Source: Acholeplasmatales bacterium (lineage in GTDB: Bacteria > Bacillota_I > Bacilli_A > Acholeplasmatales > Anaeroplasmataceae). From it: DNA of 5,282 nt. Below, in pieces: positions 1 to 5,282 of the stretch. The stretch spans positions 1-5,282 of the forward strand of contig JAFPIE010000103.1 of the NCBI GenBank assembly GCA_017388605.1, read 5' to 3'. The notes under the pieces were generated by a model. It was not told the origin of the DNA and did no database searches. It saw only the letters and a program-made list of their open reading frames with translations. The translations under genes and the position numbers were made by a program. The stretch's first letter is position 1. Each line of letters begins with the position of its first letter.

Positions 1-1
1 A

Positions 2-832
2 GGAAGTAGCGTTACCTTAGAGGCTTCTGGATATCCAGGCTATTTATTTGATGGATGGTATAGTAAAGATACTTTAGTAAGTAATTCTGCTACCTATACA
101 TTTACTATAGATAGTAATTTAGAATTAACAGCTAAATGGAAGGTAAATTCCAATATTGCATATAGACAAGACCAATTTACATTTGAAAACGACAGTTATC
201 AATATATGACCGGAATCATCGATAAAAATGTCACAGAAATCGTTATTCCAGAAGGAACAAAGGGGTTCTTTGATGATGTATTCAACTATGAAAACAACAT
301 CACTTCTGTTACCTTCCCTAAAACAATCGAATGGTCAGGTGGTGACACATTTGCTAAAAATGGAGAAATTGATTTTTATTATGATGGAGATTGGTTTACT
401 TTTAATAAGCTAGAGAGGGGTAATGGCGACGGTATGCCATATAACCATAGTGGCGGTAATATATATTTCTTAGATGAAAATGGTAGTGTCTTACATAACG
501 GAAAAAGGTATTCCTTACAAAAGGATATCATTCTTCCTGAAGGAATCAACAATTTAATATGTGGCATTTTTAGGGGCTTTAATCGCGTAGAATCTTTATA
601 TATTCCAGCATCCGTAACTGAGTTTAACGGTGGTTGGCAATTCTTTAATTCTTCATTCAAAAAGATTTACTATGGAGGAACACAAGAGGCTTGGAATAAT
701 ATTAATAAAAATGAAGAGGATAGTAATAAAGCACTTAAGGATATGACCATTTATTTTTATAGTGAAGATACACCTTCTACTGATGGTAATTATTGGCATT
801 ATGTTGATGGAGTTATAACCATTTGGGAATAA
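2..832 (+). CDS. Surface protein, 3' part: InlB B-repeat plus BspA-like LRRs
   Basis: The frame is open from base 2, so the true start lies outside the window; the Met at base 206 is internal and should not be taken as the start. 276 residues are visible. Residues about 1-47 form the end of an InlB B-repeat (Listeria-Bacteroides repeat), with GYLFDGWY near residue 13 and the closing LTAKWK near residue 42. Residues about 77-235 are irregular BspA-like leucine-rich repeats, with VTEIVIPEGT, ESLYIPASVTEF and the typical KKIYYGGTQEAWNNI block. The protein ends in WHYVDGVITIWE, a tail I associate with secreted LRR proteins of gut Bacilli. There is no LPxTG motif and no C-terminal membrane anchor. 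Such proteins are extracellular and are thought to bind host or partner surfaces; the ligand cannot be told from sequence. It ends just before a strong terminator and converges on the lipoprotein gene. Confidence 0.88.
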   Translation, partial: GSSVTLEASGYPGYLFDGWYSKDTLVSNSATYTFTIDSNLELTAKWKVNSNIAYRQDQFTFENDSYQYMTGIIDKNVTEIVIPEGTKGFFDDVFNYENNITSVTFPKTIEWSGGDTFAKNGEIDFYYDGDWFTFNKLERGNGDGMPYNHSGGNIYFLDENGSVLHNGKRYSLQKDIILPEGINNLICGIFRGFNRVESLYIPASVTEFNGGWQFFNSSFKKIYYGGTQEAWNNINKNEEDSNKALKDMTIYFYSEDTPSTDGNYWHYVDGVITIWE

Positions 833-838
833 AAAAAT

Positions 839-870
839 AAAGTACAATGCAAAAAGTGCATTGTACTTTT
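839..870. terminator. Bidirectional rho-independent terminator
   Basis: A perfect 12-bp stem pairs 839-850 (AAAGTACAATGC read from 839) with 858-869, around a 7-base loop. On the plus strand it is followed by TTTTCTTT. On the minus strand it is followed by a run of seven Ts (bases 831-837 read in reverse). It lies between the convergent stop codons at 830-832 and 890-892, so it can serve both the surface-protein gene and the lipoprotein gene. Confidence 0.93.
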
Positions 871-889
871 TCTTTATAGCAAAGCTTTT

Positions 890-1876
890 TTAATATAAAT
901 AGGAATCATAGGATACATAGCTATCCTTATCACTAGGCTCCTCTACTCTTTCATCTCCATATTCATATGTACAATAAATCATAAATGTATTAACGCTCAT
1001 AGATGCTTCAGATACAATAGAGGTTAAAGACTTAGCATTGGAGCAATCCATTTCTACATAGCTTAATAAATAAGTATCTGTATTATAGCCAATGGTATAG
1101 ATTAAGGAGTCATCTAATCCTACATAGCTTACCTCACCAAGGGTAGAGCCTGCATTGTTGAATGCGCTTAAAAGCTCATCTCCTGTAAGAGTCATTTTGA
1201 AATAAATATTATCTGTAACACTAGAAATTTCAACATTGGCCTTTTCAATAAAATCTAGTATTTTAGCTTCATTTTGAACAATGGCATCATAGGAAGAATC
1301 ATATTTTTGAACATCTACCTTAGATAGATCAAAAAACTCTTTTAAGGATCTATTAAAGATATTGTCAAATTCTTTTGCCTGTTCATTTAATGTATTAACA
1401 AGATCTTGTACCTCAGTAGAACTTGTACTCATACGCATCTTTGTTGTTCTTCCTAGTGCATTTGTATTTAAATAAGCATAATTTCCTACAAGAATCATTC
1501 GATTATTCATTTTTTCACTTCTACCATCAATTTCCATATTCATGGTATAGTCCATGTCCAAGCGATTATCGAAAGCCCAATTTGTTAATAAGGCTATATC
1601 CATATAGCATTTAAAGCCCTTAGAATACATAGAACCCTTCATATCTAGCTTTACATGGTTTTTCATAGATGTTGCAGAAACCTTAGGTGCATCTGCCTTA
1701 GAGATAACCTTAAGTGTATCTAATACCTTTTCCTTATCTGTTGTCTTTTCGATGGTGACCTCCTTAGTTTCTCCAGCTAAATCAACATATTCTGTTTCAA
1801 TTGTTCTTGATCCCGTGCAGGATGCAAGTACCATAGATAAGGAAGCAATTCCTAATCCTATTCCTAATCTTTTCAT
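890..1876 (-). CDS. Predicted lipoprotein of unrecognised family
   Basis: 328 residues. The start at 1876 is chosen because GGGAGG (1890-1885) sits 8 bases upstream; the same frame is open to a Met at 1924, but that start lies inside the terminator T-tract and has no ribosome binding site. The N-terminus is a lipoprotein signal peptide: MKR, a hydrophobic stretch, then lipobox LASC with the lipidated Cys at residue 20. The mature protein is therefore probably anchored on the outer face of the cytoplasmic membrane. The rest is polar and beta-rich, with repeated short strands (for example KLDMKGSMYSKGF, MDYTMNMEIDG, YAYLNTNALGR). It loosely resembles uncharacterised lipoproteins such as the DUF6612 or LppX/LprG-like folds, but I cannot assign it to a family. 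It has no enzyme motif and no obvious His/Asp-rich metal site. Its leader carries a predicted Mn2+ riboswitch, which suggests induction by manganese and a role in metal or envelope homeostasis (inference). Confidence 0.85.
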   Translation of the reverse strand: MKRLGIGLGIASLSMVLASCTGSRTIETEYVDLAGETKEVTIEKTTDKEKVLDTLKVISKADAPKVSATSMKNHVKLDMKGSMYSKGFKCYMDIALLTNWAFDNRLDMDYTMNMEIDGRSEKMNNRMILVGNYAYLNTNALGRTTKMRMSTSSTEVQDLVNTLNEQAKEFDNIFNRSLKEFFDLSKVDVQKYDSSYDAIVQNEAKILDFIEKANVEISSVTDNIYFKMTLTGDELLSAFNNAGSTLGEVSYVGLDDSLIYTIGYNTDTYLLSYVEMDCSNAKSLTSIVSEASMSVNTFMIYCTYEYGDERVEEPSDKDSYVSYDSYLY

Positions 1877-1884
1877 TTTCTTTT

Positions 1885-1890
1885 CCTCCC
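1885..1890 (-). promoter_or_regulatory. Ribosome binding site fixing the lipoprotein start
   Basis: Minus-strand GGGAGG lies 8 bases before the ATG at 1876-1874. It rules against the longer in-frame start at 1924 and makes the signal peptide begin at MKRLGIG. Confidence 0.9.
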
Positions 1891-1923
1891 TTTTTTTAAA
1901 AAGATTATAAAATAGATAATTCA

Positions 1924-1959
1924 AGAAAAAAAGACTTTTGGCACATATACCAAAAGTCT
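1924..1959 (-). terminator. Leader terminator of the riboswitch (expression platform)
   Basis: A 10-bp perfect stem read on the minus strand: AGACTTTTGG (1959-1950) pairs with CCAAAAGTCT (1941-1932) around the 8-base loop 1949-1942, followed by a long T-tract (about 1931-1925, interrupted by one C). It ends about 50 bases before the lipoprotein ATG, so it is an attenuator of that gene. Its 5' arm shares CTTTT (1956-1952) with the 3' strand of the aptamer's closing helix, so the two structures exclude each other. Confidence 0.9.
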
Positions 1960-2040
1960 CAATCTTTCAAATGAATCCGGATTAAAAAATCGTACTGACG
2001 AATCTCATTCCCATTCCTGGGGATTTACTCCCTTTTTTCT
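1951..2040 (-). ncRNA. yybP-ykoY: yybP-ykoY manganese riboswitch aptamer
   Basis: Minus-strand blocks in order: closing helix AAAAG (2036-2032); conserved GGGAGTA (2032-2026); hairpin TCCC (2022-2019)/GGGA (2012-2009); helix ATGAG (2008-2004); conserved CGTCAGTACG (2000-1991); short ATT/AAT hairpin; CCG then TTCAT (1975-1971) returning the helix; small GAAA-type hairpin (about 1971-1961); GAGA plus CTTTT (1960-1952), closing with AAAAG. This order, with GGGAGTA near the 5' end, GTCAGTACG in the loop and a GAGAC segment before the 3' closing strand, matches my recollection of the yybP-ykoY (Mn2+) class, in which ligand binding usually turns expression on. Here P1 formation would take the 5' arm of the terminator and allow read-through into the lipoprotein gene. 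Family assignment is from memory of the consensus; a covariance-model search would settle it. Confidence 0.8.
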
Positions 2041-2114
2041 TAAACTATTCTATTTACAAGGATATAATACAATAAGATTTTACCATTTGCAATAAAAATC
2101 GTAAAAAATCGTAC
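1983..2114. repeat. 13-base direct repeat, one copy in the aptamer and one upstream of its promoter
   Basis: TAAAAAATCGTAC occurs exactly at 1983-1995 and again at 2102-2114, with a near copy TAAAAATCGTA at 2093-2103. The first lies in the conserved riboswitch loop (GTACG on the minus strand); the others lie between the acetyltransferase stop and the -35 box. It could be the residue of a duplicated leader or chance in A-rich sequence. Only the repeats themselves are annotated, not the span between. Confidence 0.5.
2064..2092 (-). promoter_or_regulatory. Promoter of the riboswitch-lipoprotein transcript
   Basis: On the minus strand, -35 TTGCAA (2092-2087), a 17-base spacer and -10 TATTAT (2069-2064) form a sigma-A-type promoter. 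The expected start is near 2057, about 20 bases before the first aptamer helix, as expected for a riboswitch leader. Confidence 0.72.
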
Positions 2115-2124
2115 CAAGGTATAT

Positions 2125-2655
2125 TTATAGATATATCCAATATCTTTGATCTATTTTTCCATTATCTGATGGTATTTCATTTTCTAAAATACCACCATTT
2201 TTAATGATAGATTTTCTTGAAGCAACATTATCCTTATAGCAAACCATTAATACCTTATCTATACCTAGCTTCCTACATATAGGTAGGGCTTGTCTAATCA
2301 TTTCTGTTGCATAGCCTTTTCTTCTTTCTGATGGTCTAACTCCATCACCAATATGGCCACCATCTAGCAATAATCTTTCATTAAGATAATGTCTTATATT
2401 AATCGCACCAACGAATATATTTCTATCTACATCTAAAGCAAAATAGGTTGTTGCAGGTACATGACCATCCTCTTTTAAGGTTTCTTGTTTTATCATTTCA
2501 TTTAAATAAGTATCAAAATCATGATAATCATTTTTAAAAATAGCCCATGGAGAATGATTCGTATCATGTGTGTTATTATATTCTATCCATTCTGAAAGCA
2601 TTTCCTCTAGCTGATTCTTCCATTCATAGCTAAGCTTAACTAATTTTATATTCAT
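2125..2655 (-). CDS. GNAT family N-acetyltransferase (COG3981-like)
   Basis: 176 residues, normal length for a single-domain GNAT enzyme, which transfers acetyl from acetyl-CoA to an amine in the cytoplasm; the substrate is unknown. Motif A, the acetyl-CoA pyrophosphate loop, is GVRPSERRKGYATEMI at residues 105-120 (R-R-K-G-Y-A). The later DNVASRKSIIKNGG at 142-155 is the usual helix in which an Asn and Ser contact the cofactor. The N-terminal part (residues 1-60) is polar and variable. The ATG at 2655 has a strong GGAGG (2667-2663) 7 bases upstream. That site lies in the 18-base gap after the HD-GYP stop codon, so the gene is the second of a two-gene operon. No clear terminator follows it before the riboswitch promoter, so read-through would meet the riboswitch terminator. 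Confidence 0.88.
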   Translation of the reverse strand: MNIKLVKLSYEWKNQLEEMLSEWIEYNNTHDTNHSPWAIFKNDYHDFDTYLNEMIKQETLKEDGHVPATTYFALDVDRNIFVGAINIRHYLNERLLLDGGHIGDGVRPSERRKGYATEMIRQALPICRKLGIDKVLMVCYKDNVASRKSIIKNGGILENEIPSDNGKIDQRYWIYL

Positions 2656-2673
2656 AATCCCACCTCCAAAAAG

Positions 2674-3909
2674 CTATAAAGCATATTCTAATGCTTCCTT
2701 TTCAACCCTATCTAGGGTTCCATCATTTAACAATTCGATAAAGGCATCCAACAAATATGGATCAAATTGTGTCCCACGATTCATTTCTAATTCCTTTTTT
2801 ATAACTTCCTTAGATAGGCTTTTTCTATAAATTCGATTTGAATTCATAGCATCGTAGGAATCTGAAATAGCAATGATTCTTGCGTTCAATGGAATCTCCT
2901 CCCCCTTTAATCCTAAGGGATATCCTTTTCCGTCATAGCGCTCATGGTGATGTCTTGTTGTTAGAGAAGCATTTTTAAGCTCACTCGATTGAGATAATAT
3001 TTCTCCTCCAATTTCAGCATGAGATTTAATTAAATCAAATTCCACCTCTGTAAGCTTTCCAGGCTTATTTAATACACTATCCGGTATACCAATTTTACCT
3101 ATATCATGTAATAAGCCCTCCCAACGAAGCTCATGAATTGCATTCTCAGTGAAATTTAATTTCTTAGCCAAAGCACAGGAGTAAAGAGCTACTCTAAAGG
3201 AGTGACCATTCGTATATTTATCCTTAGCATCTATGACACTAGCTAAGGTTTTAACAATTTCATCTGTAATATTTTCTAATCTTTTTGCACGATCTGTCGC
3301 ATATTTTGTTTGAATGGCTACCTCTTCCTTTAATTTCTTTTGATAATCAATTTCAATTAAGGCAACTCTATGATATTGAAGCATAGAAATTAAAGTGAAT
3401 CCCGCCATGGCAATAAAAATCATAGGGAATCGAACCATAATATCCTGTGGATAATAATCCTTAATGAATTGATTTAATGGAGAATAAAATAATACACAAA
3501 AGAAAATGGAATAGAAAAAGGACATGAAAAAGCCAACCTTAACGCTAACGAAATAGCAAATACCTATAGGCATTAATAAGGACCAATAAATTGCAGTTCC
3601 ATTAGATGCACCTGTAATAGAATAATAAATAAAGGCAACAGAACAAAAAAACACAGGAATCCATATTGCAATATTTCTCTTTTTAAAAACCCCAGCAACC
3701 AAAGCACAGCTTAAGCCGCCTAAAAGAGTTACCCCGGCTGGCACTAGCATGGAATAATTTTTTGTAACTAAATCTAAAATAACTAATACACTACCTAGAA
3801 TTGTCGTAAAAATACTAACAATAGTTAATGCAATTAAATTGTTTTTTAATCTTCTCCCAACGTAAATATCCCTACTTAGGATTTTCCAAAAACTCGCTAT
3901 TTTTCCCAT
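2674..3909 (-). CDS. Membrane HD-GYP protein, predicted c-di-GMP phosphodiesterase
   Basis: 411 residues. Residues about 24-178 hold roughly six hydrophobic segments (near 24-48, 53-75, 80-99, 107-123, 125-143 and 161-178), an integral-membrane input domain of no family I recognise. A charged, probably coiled linker follows (about 187-217). Residues about 220-395 are an HD-GYP domain with its metal ligands: H236 in GHS, H268-D269 in LLHDIGKIGIP, H297, H321, H322 and D350. The GYP signature is intact (YDGKGYP, residues 325-331), as is KPGKLT. HD-GYP enzymes hydrolyse cyclic di-GMP, so the likely role is to lower c-di-GMP, or a related dinucleotide, in response to a membrane signal. The ATG at 3909 is preceded by GGAG (3920-3917) at 7 bases. 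No GGDEF partner is visible. The promoter carries a paired inverted-repeat operator. Confidence 0.93.
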   Translation of the reverse strand: MGKIASFWKILSRDIYVGRRLKNNLIALTIVSIFTTILGSVLVILDLVTKNYSMLVPAGVTLLGGLSCALVAGVFKKRNIAIWIPVFFCSVAFIYYSITGASNGTAIYWSLLMPIGICYFVSVKVGFFMSFFYSIFFCVLFYSPLNQFIKDYYPQDIMVRFPMIFIAMAGFTLISMLQYHRVALIEIDYQKKLKEEVAIQTKYATDRAKRLENITDEIVKTLASVIDAKDKYTNGHSFRVALYSCALAKKLNFTENAIHELRWEGLLHDIGKIGIPDSVLNKPGKLTEVEFDLIKSHAEIGGEILSQSSELKNASLTTRHHHERYDGKGYPLGLKGEEIPLNARIIAISDSYDAMNSNRIYRKSLSKEVIKKELEMNRGTQFDPYLLDAFIELLNDGTLDRVEKEALEYAL

Positions 3910-3949
3910 AAAAAAACTCCCACTTTTTTTACTCTCAAAAATTTATTTC

Positions 3950-3977
3950 ATTATATCATGAAGGCACTATTTTTCAA
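3950..3977 (-). promoter_or_regulatory. Promoter of the HD-GYP/GNAT operon
   Basis: Minus strand: -35 TTGAAA (3977-3972), 16-base spacer, and a perfect extended -10, TG-A-TATAAT, with TATAAT at 3955-3950. It lies about 40 bases before the ATG at 3909. The half-site ATAGTGCC falls in the spacer, so a bound protein should block RNA polymerase. Confidence 0.82.
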
Positions 3978-4022
3978 TACAAAAGTGTCATTTTGGCACT
4001 ATGGTTTTGTTTTATAGTGTCA
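3962..4022. promoter_or_regulatory. Operator-like tandem pair of 29-base inverted repeats
   Basis: Four 9-base half-sites on the plus strand: AGGCACTAT (3962-3970), AAAGTGTCA (3982-3990), TGGCACTAT (3994-4002) and ATAGTGTCA (4014-4022). They form two inverted repeats of 9+11+9 bases, 3 bases apart, giving a 32-base period (about three helical turns). The middle two also form a closer palindrome, AGTGTCA-TTT-TGGCACT (3984-4000). The innermost half-site lies between -35 and -10 of the HD-GYP promoter, which fits repression by two cooperating dimers. The cognate regulator is not identifiable. Confidence 0.7.
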
Positions 4023-4032
4023 TTTAGAATTT

Positions 4033-4071
4033 AAAAAAGAAAAAAGGCTTGATACGATATTGTATCAAACC
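4033..4071 (-). terminator. Terminator of the Fic/XRE-GNAT operon
   Basis: Minus strand: GGTTTGATAC (4071-4062), loop 4061-4056, GTATCAAGCC (4055-4046), giving 9 pairs with one mismatch, followed by TTTTT-C-TTTTTT (4045-4033). It lies 47 bases past the stop codon at 4118 and separates this operon from the HD-GYP promoter. Confidence 0.88.
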
Positions 4072-4117
4072 TATTGTTCTTTAATGGCTTGGGACTAATT
4101 AATTAATACAATTTTAA

Positions 4118-4834
4118 TTACTTATTTAAATCATATTTTAATATAATTTCTTCACCACAATAATCATTAGTCTTTTTAAAGCCATTATCTTCATATACAT
4201 GAATTGCTTTTGTATTTTTTCCTTCTGTTGATATCCATATAAATGATTCATTAATTGATATGGATTTAATAATTTCAATTAATTGTTTTAAAGCAAGCTT
4301 ACCTAATCCTTTATTTTGATGCTTTGCTTCTATCATCATTCTTAAAATACAATAATTATTGATATATTCTCCTTTTATATTATCTCCAATATTGCCTTTA
4401 GTAATCATTGCAAACCCTATCGGTACTCTATTTCTATATATAGCAATAGGTAATACATATGCTCCCATAGTTTTGAATAAATATGCTTCTGCTAAAGACA
4501 TTTCATTTGAAGCAACAAATTCTTTATCTTCTTCTTTTACATCTAACATACATACATCATAAAAATTATCTTTATTAATTTCTCTAAATTCTAAATTAGG
4601 TAAACTATATTTTAATAAATCAACATTTATAATTTTATTGTCAGCTAATTCGTTTAAATCTATTGAATAAATTTGTGATAACTTAATCATTTGACTAAAG
4701 GTAATATCGTTATTACCTTTTTCTATTTTAGTAATTGTAGATTTAGATGTATACCCAAGTGAATCTGCAAATTCTTGCAATGTTAAATTATTCGATGTTC
4801 TAATTTCTTTTATTTTATCTCCTAATTTACTCAT
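4118..4834 (-). CDS. XRE-type HTH fused to a GNAT acetyltransferase
   Basis: 238 residues. Residues about 5-63 are a Cro/C1-type helix-turn-helix (KIKEIRTSNNLTLQEFADSL, then the recognition helix around SKSTITKIEKG at 30-40). Residues about 80-236 are a GNAT domain. FVASNEMSLAEAY (106-118), IAIYRNRVPIGFAM (130-143), the acetyl-CoA loop HQNKGLGKLAL (172-182) and AIHVYEDNGFKKT (210-222) resemble spermine/spermidine acetyltransferases of the BltD type, so a polyamine or amine substrate is plausible but unproven. The protein may sense or modify a metabolite and bind DNA, or autoregulate its operon. Its ATG overlaps the upstream Fic gene's stop by 8 bases (ATGAGTAA) and no good Shine-Dalgarno precedes it, so translational coupling is likely. 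The stretch is more AT-rich than its left neighbours (13-14 G/C per 60 bases in two lines counted, against 21-24 in two lines at 2281-3060), which hints at transfer. Confidence 0.88.
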   Translation of the reverse strand: MSKLGDKIKEIRTSNNLTLQEFADSLGYTSKSTITKIEKGNNDITFSQMIKLSQIYSIDLNELADNKIINVDLLKYSLPNLEFREINKDNFYDVCMLDVKEEDKEFVASNEMSLAEAYLFKTMGAYVLPIAIYRNRVPIGFAMITKGNIGDNIKGEYINNYCILRMMIEAKHQNKGLGKLALKQLIEIIKSISINESFIWISTEGKNTKAIHVYEDNGFKKTNDYCGEEIILKYDLNK

Positions 4835-5282
4835 TGTTATTACTTAATAAATGCATAATAACATTTATTATTATCTCCATTTCATCAGGTTTAGATTCAG
4901 CAGTTAATAATGTTATAGCAACTAATGTATTATTAGATATTACTAATTTACCATCTTTTACTAATCTCTTATTTTTATTTAAAAATTCTAAGAAAAGAGT
5001 TGCAGCTATTCTTTTACATCCATCTACAAAAGGATGATCTTTAACTACGAAATATAATAAGTGTGCAGCTTTATCTTCTATTGTTGGATATAATTCAGTG
5101 CCAAATACATTTTGGTATACTGCTTCTAATATACCATTTAATTTCCCTTTTTCTTTTTCTACACCAAATAAATCAGAATCATTTTTAAATTTCATTGAAT
5201 CTATAATTTTTCTTGCTTCATTATATTCAATTTTATAAATAGTTTCATTACCTTTTGGTTTTTCTAATCTTTGATGATCATA
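4827..5282 (-). CDS. Fic/death-on-curing domain protein, RhuM-type, 5' truncated by window
   Basis: The frame is open to the window edge, adding 29 residues (beginning YDHQRLEKPKG) before the Met at 5195, which is therefore probably internal; 151 residues are visible. The Fic core is HPFVDGCKR at visible residues 83-91 (bases 5036-5010), after LYPTIEDKAAHLLYFVVKD and before IAATLFLEFL. Canonical Fic enzymes carry HPFx(D/E)GN(G/K)R and transfer AMP or another phosphate-containing group to a hydroxyl of a target protein. The catalytic His is present, but the Asn is replaced by Cys (TGT, 5018-5016). The preceding YD-x-Q-x-L and DLFGVEKEKGKLNGIL segments match the C-terminal half of RhuM-family (COG3943) proteins, so an N-terminal RhuM DNA-binding-like domain probably lies beyond base 5282. 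It is first in an overlapping pair with the XRE-GNAT gene, as in a toxin-antitoxin or defence module. Confidence 0.85.
   Translation of the reverse strand, partial: YDHQRLEKPKGNETIYKIEYNEARKIIDSMKFKNDSDLFGVEKEKGKLNGILEAVYQNVFGTELYPTIEDKAAHLLYFVVKDHPFVDGCKRIAATLFLEFLNKNKRLVKDGKLVISNNTLVAITLLTAESKPDEMEIIINVIMHLLSNNNE

Noticed and set aside
379..660. Minus-strand open frame inside the surface-protein gene, and similar short frames at 653-847, 1423-1614, 4359-4562 and 4834-5037
   Set aside because: All lie antisense to well-supported genes, lack ribosome binding sites and have no recognisable domain.
1904..1909. Perfect minus-strand TATAAT between the riboswitch terminator and the lipoprotein gene, as a second promoter
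   Set aside because: No -35 box lies at 16-18 bases (only the T-tract); the possible TTGAAT is just 9 bases away. Weak constitutive expression is not excluded.
2063..2068. Plus-strand TATAAT as a divergent promoter
   Set aside because: No plus-strand -35 or gene; it is the complement of the AT-rich minus-strand -10 region.
3994..4013. TGGCAC resembling a sigma-54 -24 element
   Set aside because: The required GC of the -12 element is absent at the right spacing (TTTTG instead of TTGC), and no plus-strand gene follows. A good sigma-A promoter explains the region better.
3962..4022. Tandem NrdR boxes (ACACTATATATAGTGT type, about 32 bases apart)
   Set aside because: The half-sites and the 32-base period look similar, but the halves are separated by 11 extra bases rather than joined, and no ribonucleotide reductase gene is present.
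3994..4022. CIRCE/HrcA operator
   Set aside because: The 9-base arms around a spacer look similar, but the arm sequence (TGGCACTAT) differs from TTAGCACTC, the spacer is 11 not 9, and no chaperone gene follows.
4072..4117. AT-rich TAATTAATTAAT tract after the XRE-GNAT stop
   Set aside because: Simple low-complexity sequence with no stable stem or known site.

Overview
The window is AT-rich and uses the standard genetic code, with TGG for Trp. It carries strong GGAGG-type ribosome binding sites, a lipobox-type lipoprotein and a BspA/InlB-type surface protein. Together these suggest a low-GC Bacillota, most plausibly a gut- or rumen-associated lineage such as Erysipelotrichales, RF39 or Acholeplasmatales relatives. 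That placement is inference from style; no taxonomic marker gene is present.

Layout. Positions 2-832 (+) hold the 3' end of a large secreted surface protein, with an InlB B-repeat followed by BspA-like leucine-rich repeats. It converges on a lipoprotein gene (890-1876, -) through a shared bidirectional terminator at 839-870. Upstream of the lipoprotein gene is a complete regulatory leader, read on the minus strand. It has a promoter (2064-2092), an RNA that I recognise by its conserved blocks as a yybP-ykoY manganese riboswitch (about 1951-2040), and an intrinsic terminator (1924-1959) whose 5' arm overlaps the aptamer's closing helix. The lipoprotein therefore looks like a metal-induced gene.

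Next comes a two-gene minus-strand operon: a membrane HD-GYP protein (2674-3909), a predicted cyclic-di-GMP phosphodiesterase, followed 18 bases later by a GNAT N-acetyltransferase (2125-2655). Its promoter (extended -10, 3950-3955) is overlapped by a striking operator-like array. Two tandem copies of a 29-base inverted repeat (9+11+9) lie 32 bases apart, and one half-site sits between -35 and -10.

Beyond a minus-strand terminator (4033-4071), the right end holds a noticeably more AT-rich pair. One is a Fic/RhuM-type protein truncated by the window edge (4827-5282). The other is an XRE helix-turn-helix protein fused to a polyamine-acetyltransferase-like GNAT domain (4118-4834). The two genes overlap by 8 bases and the second has no clear ribosome binding site, so they are probably translationally coupled. 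This pair resembles an accessory toxin-antitoxin or defence module.

Most notable points: the riboswitch controlling an unrecognised lipoprotein, the paired operator at the HD-GYP promoter, and the Fic/XRE-GNAT coupled module with a Cys in place of the Fic-motif Asn.
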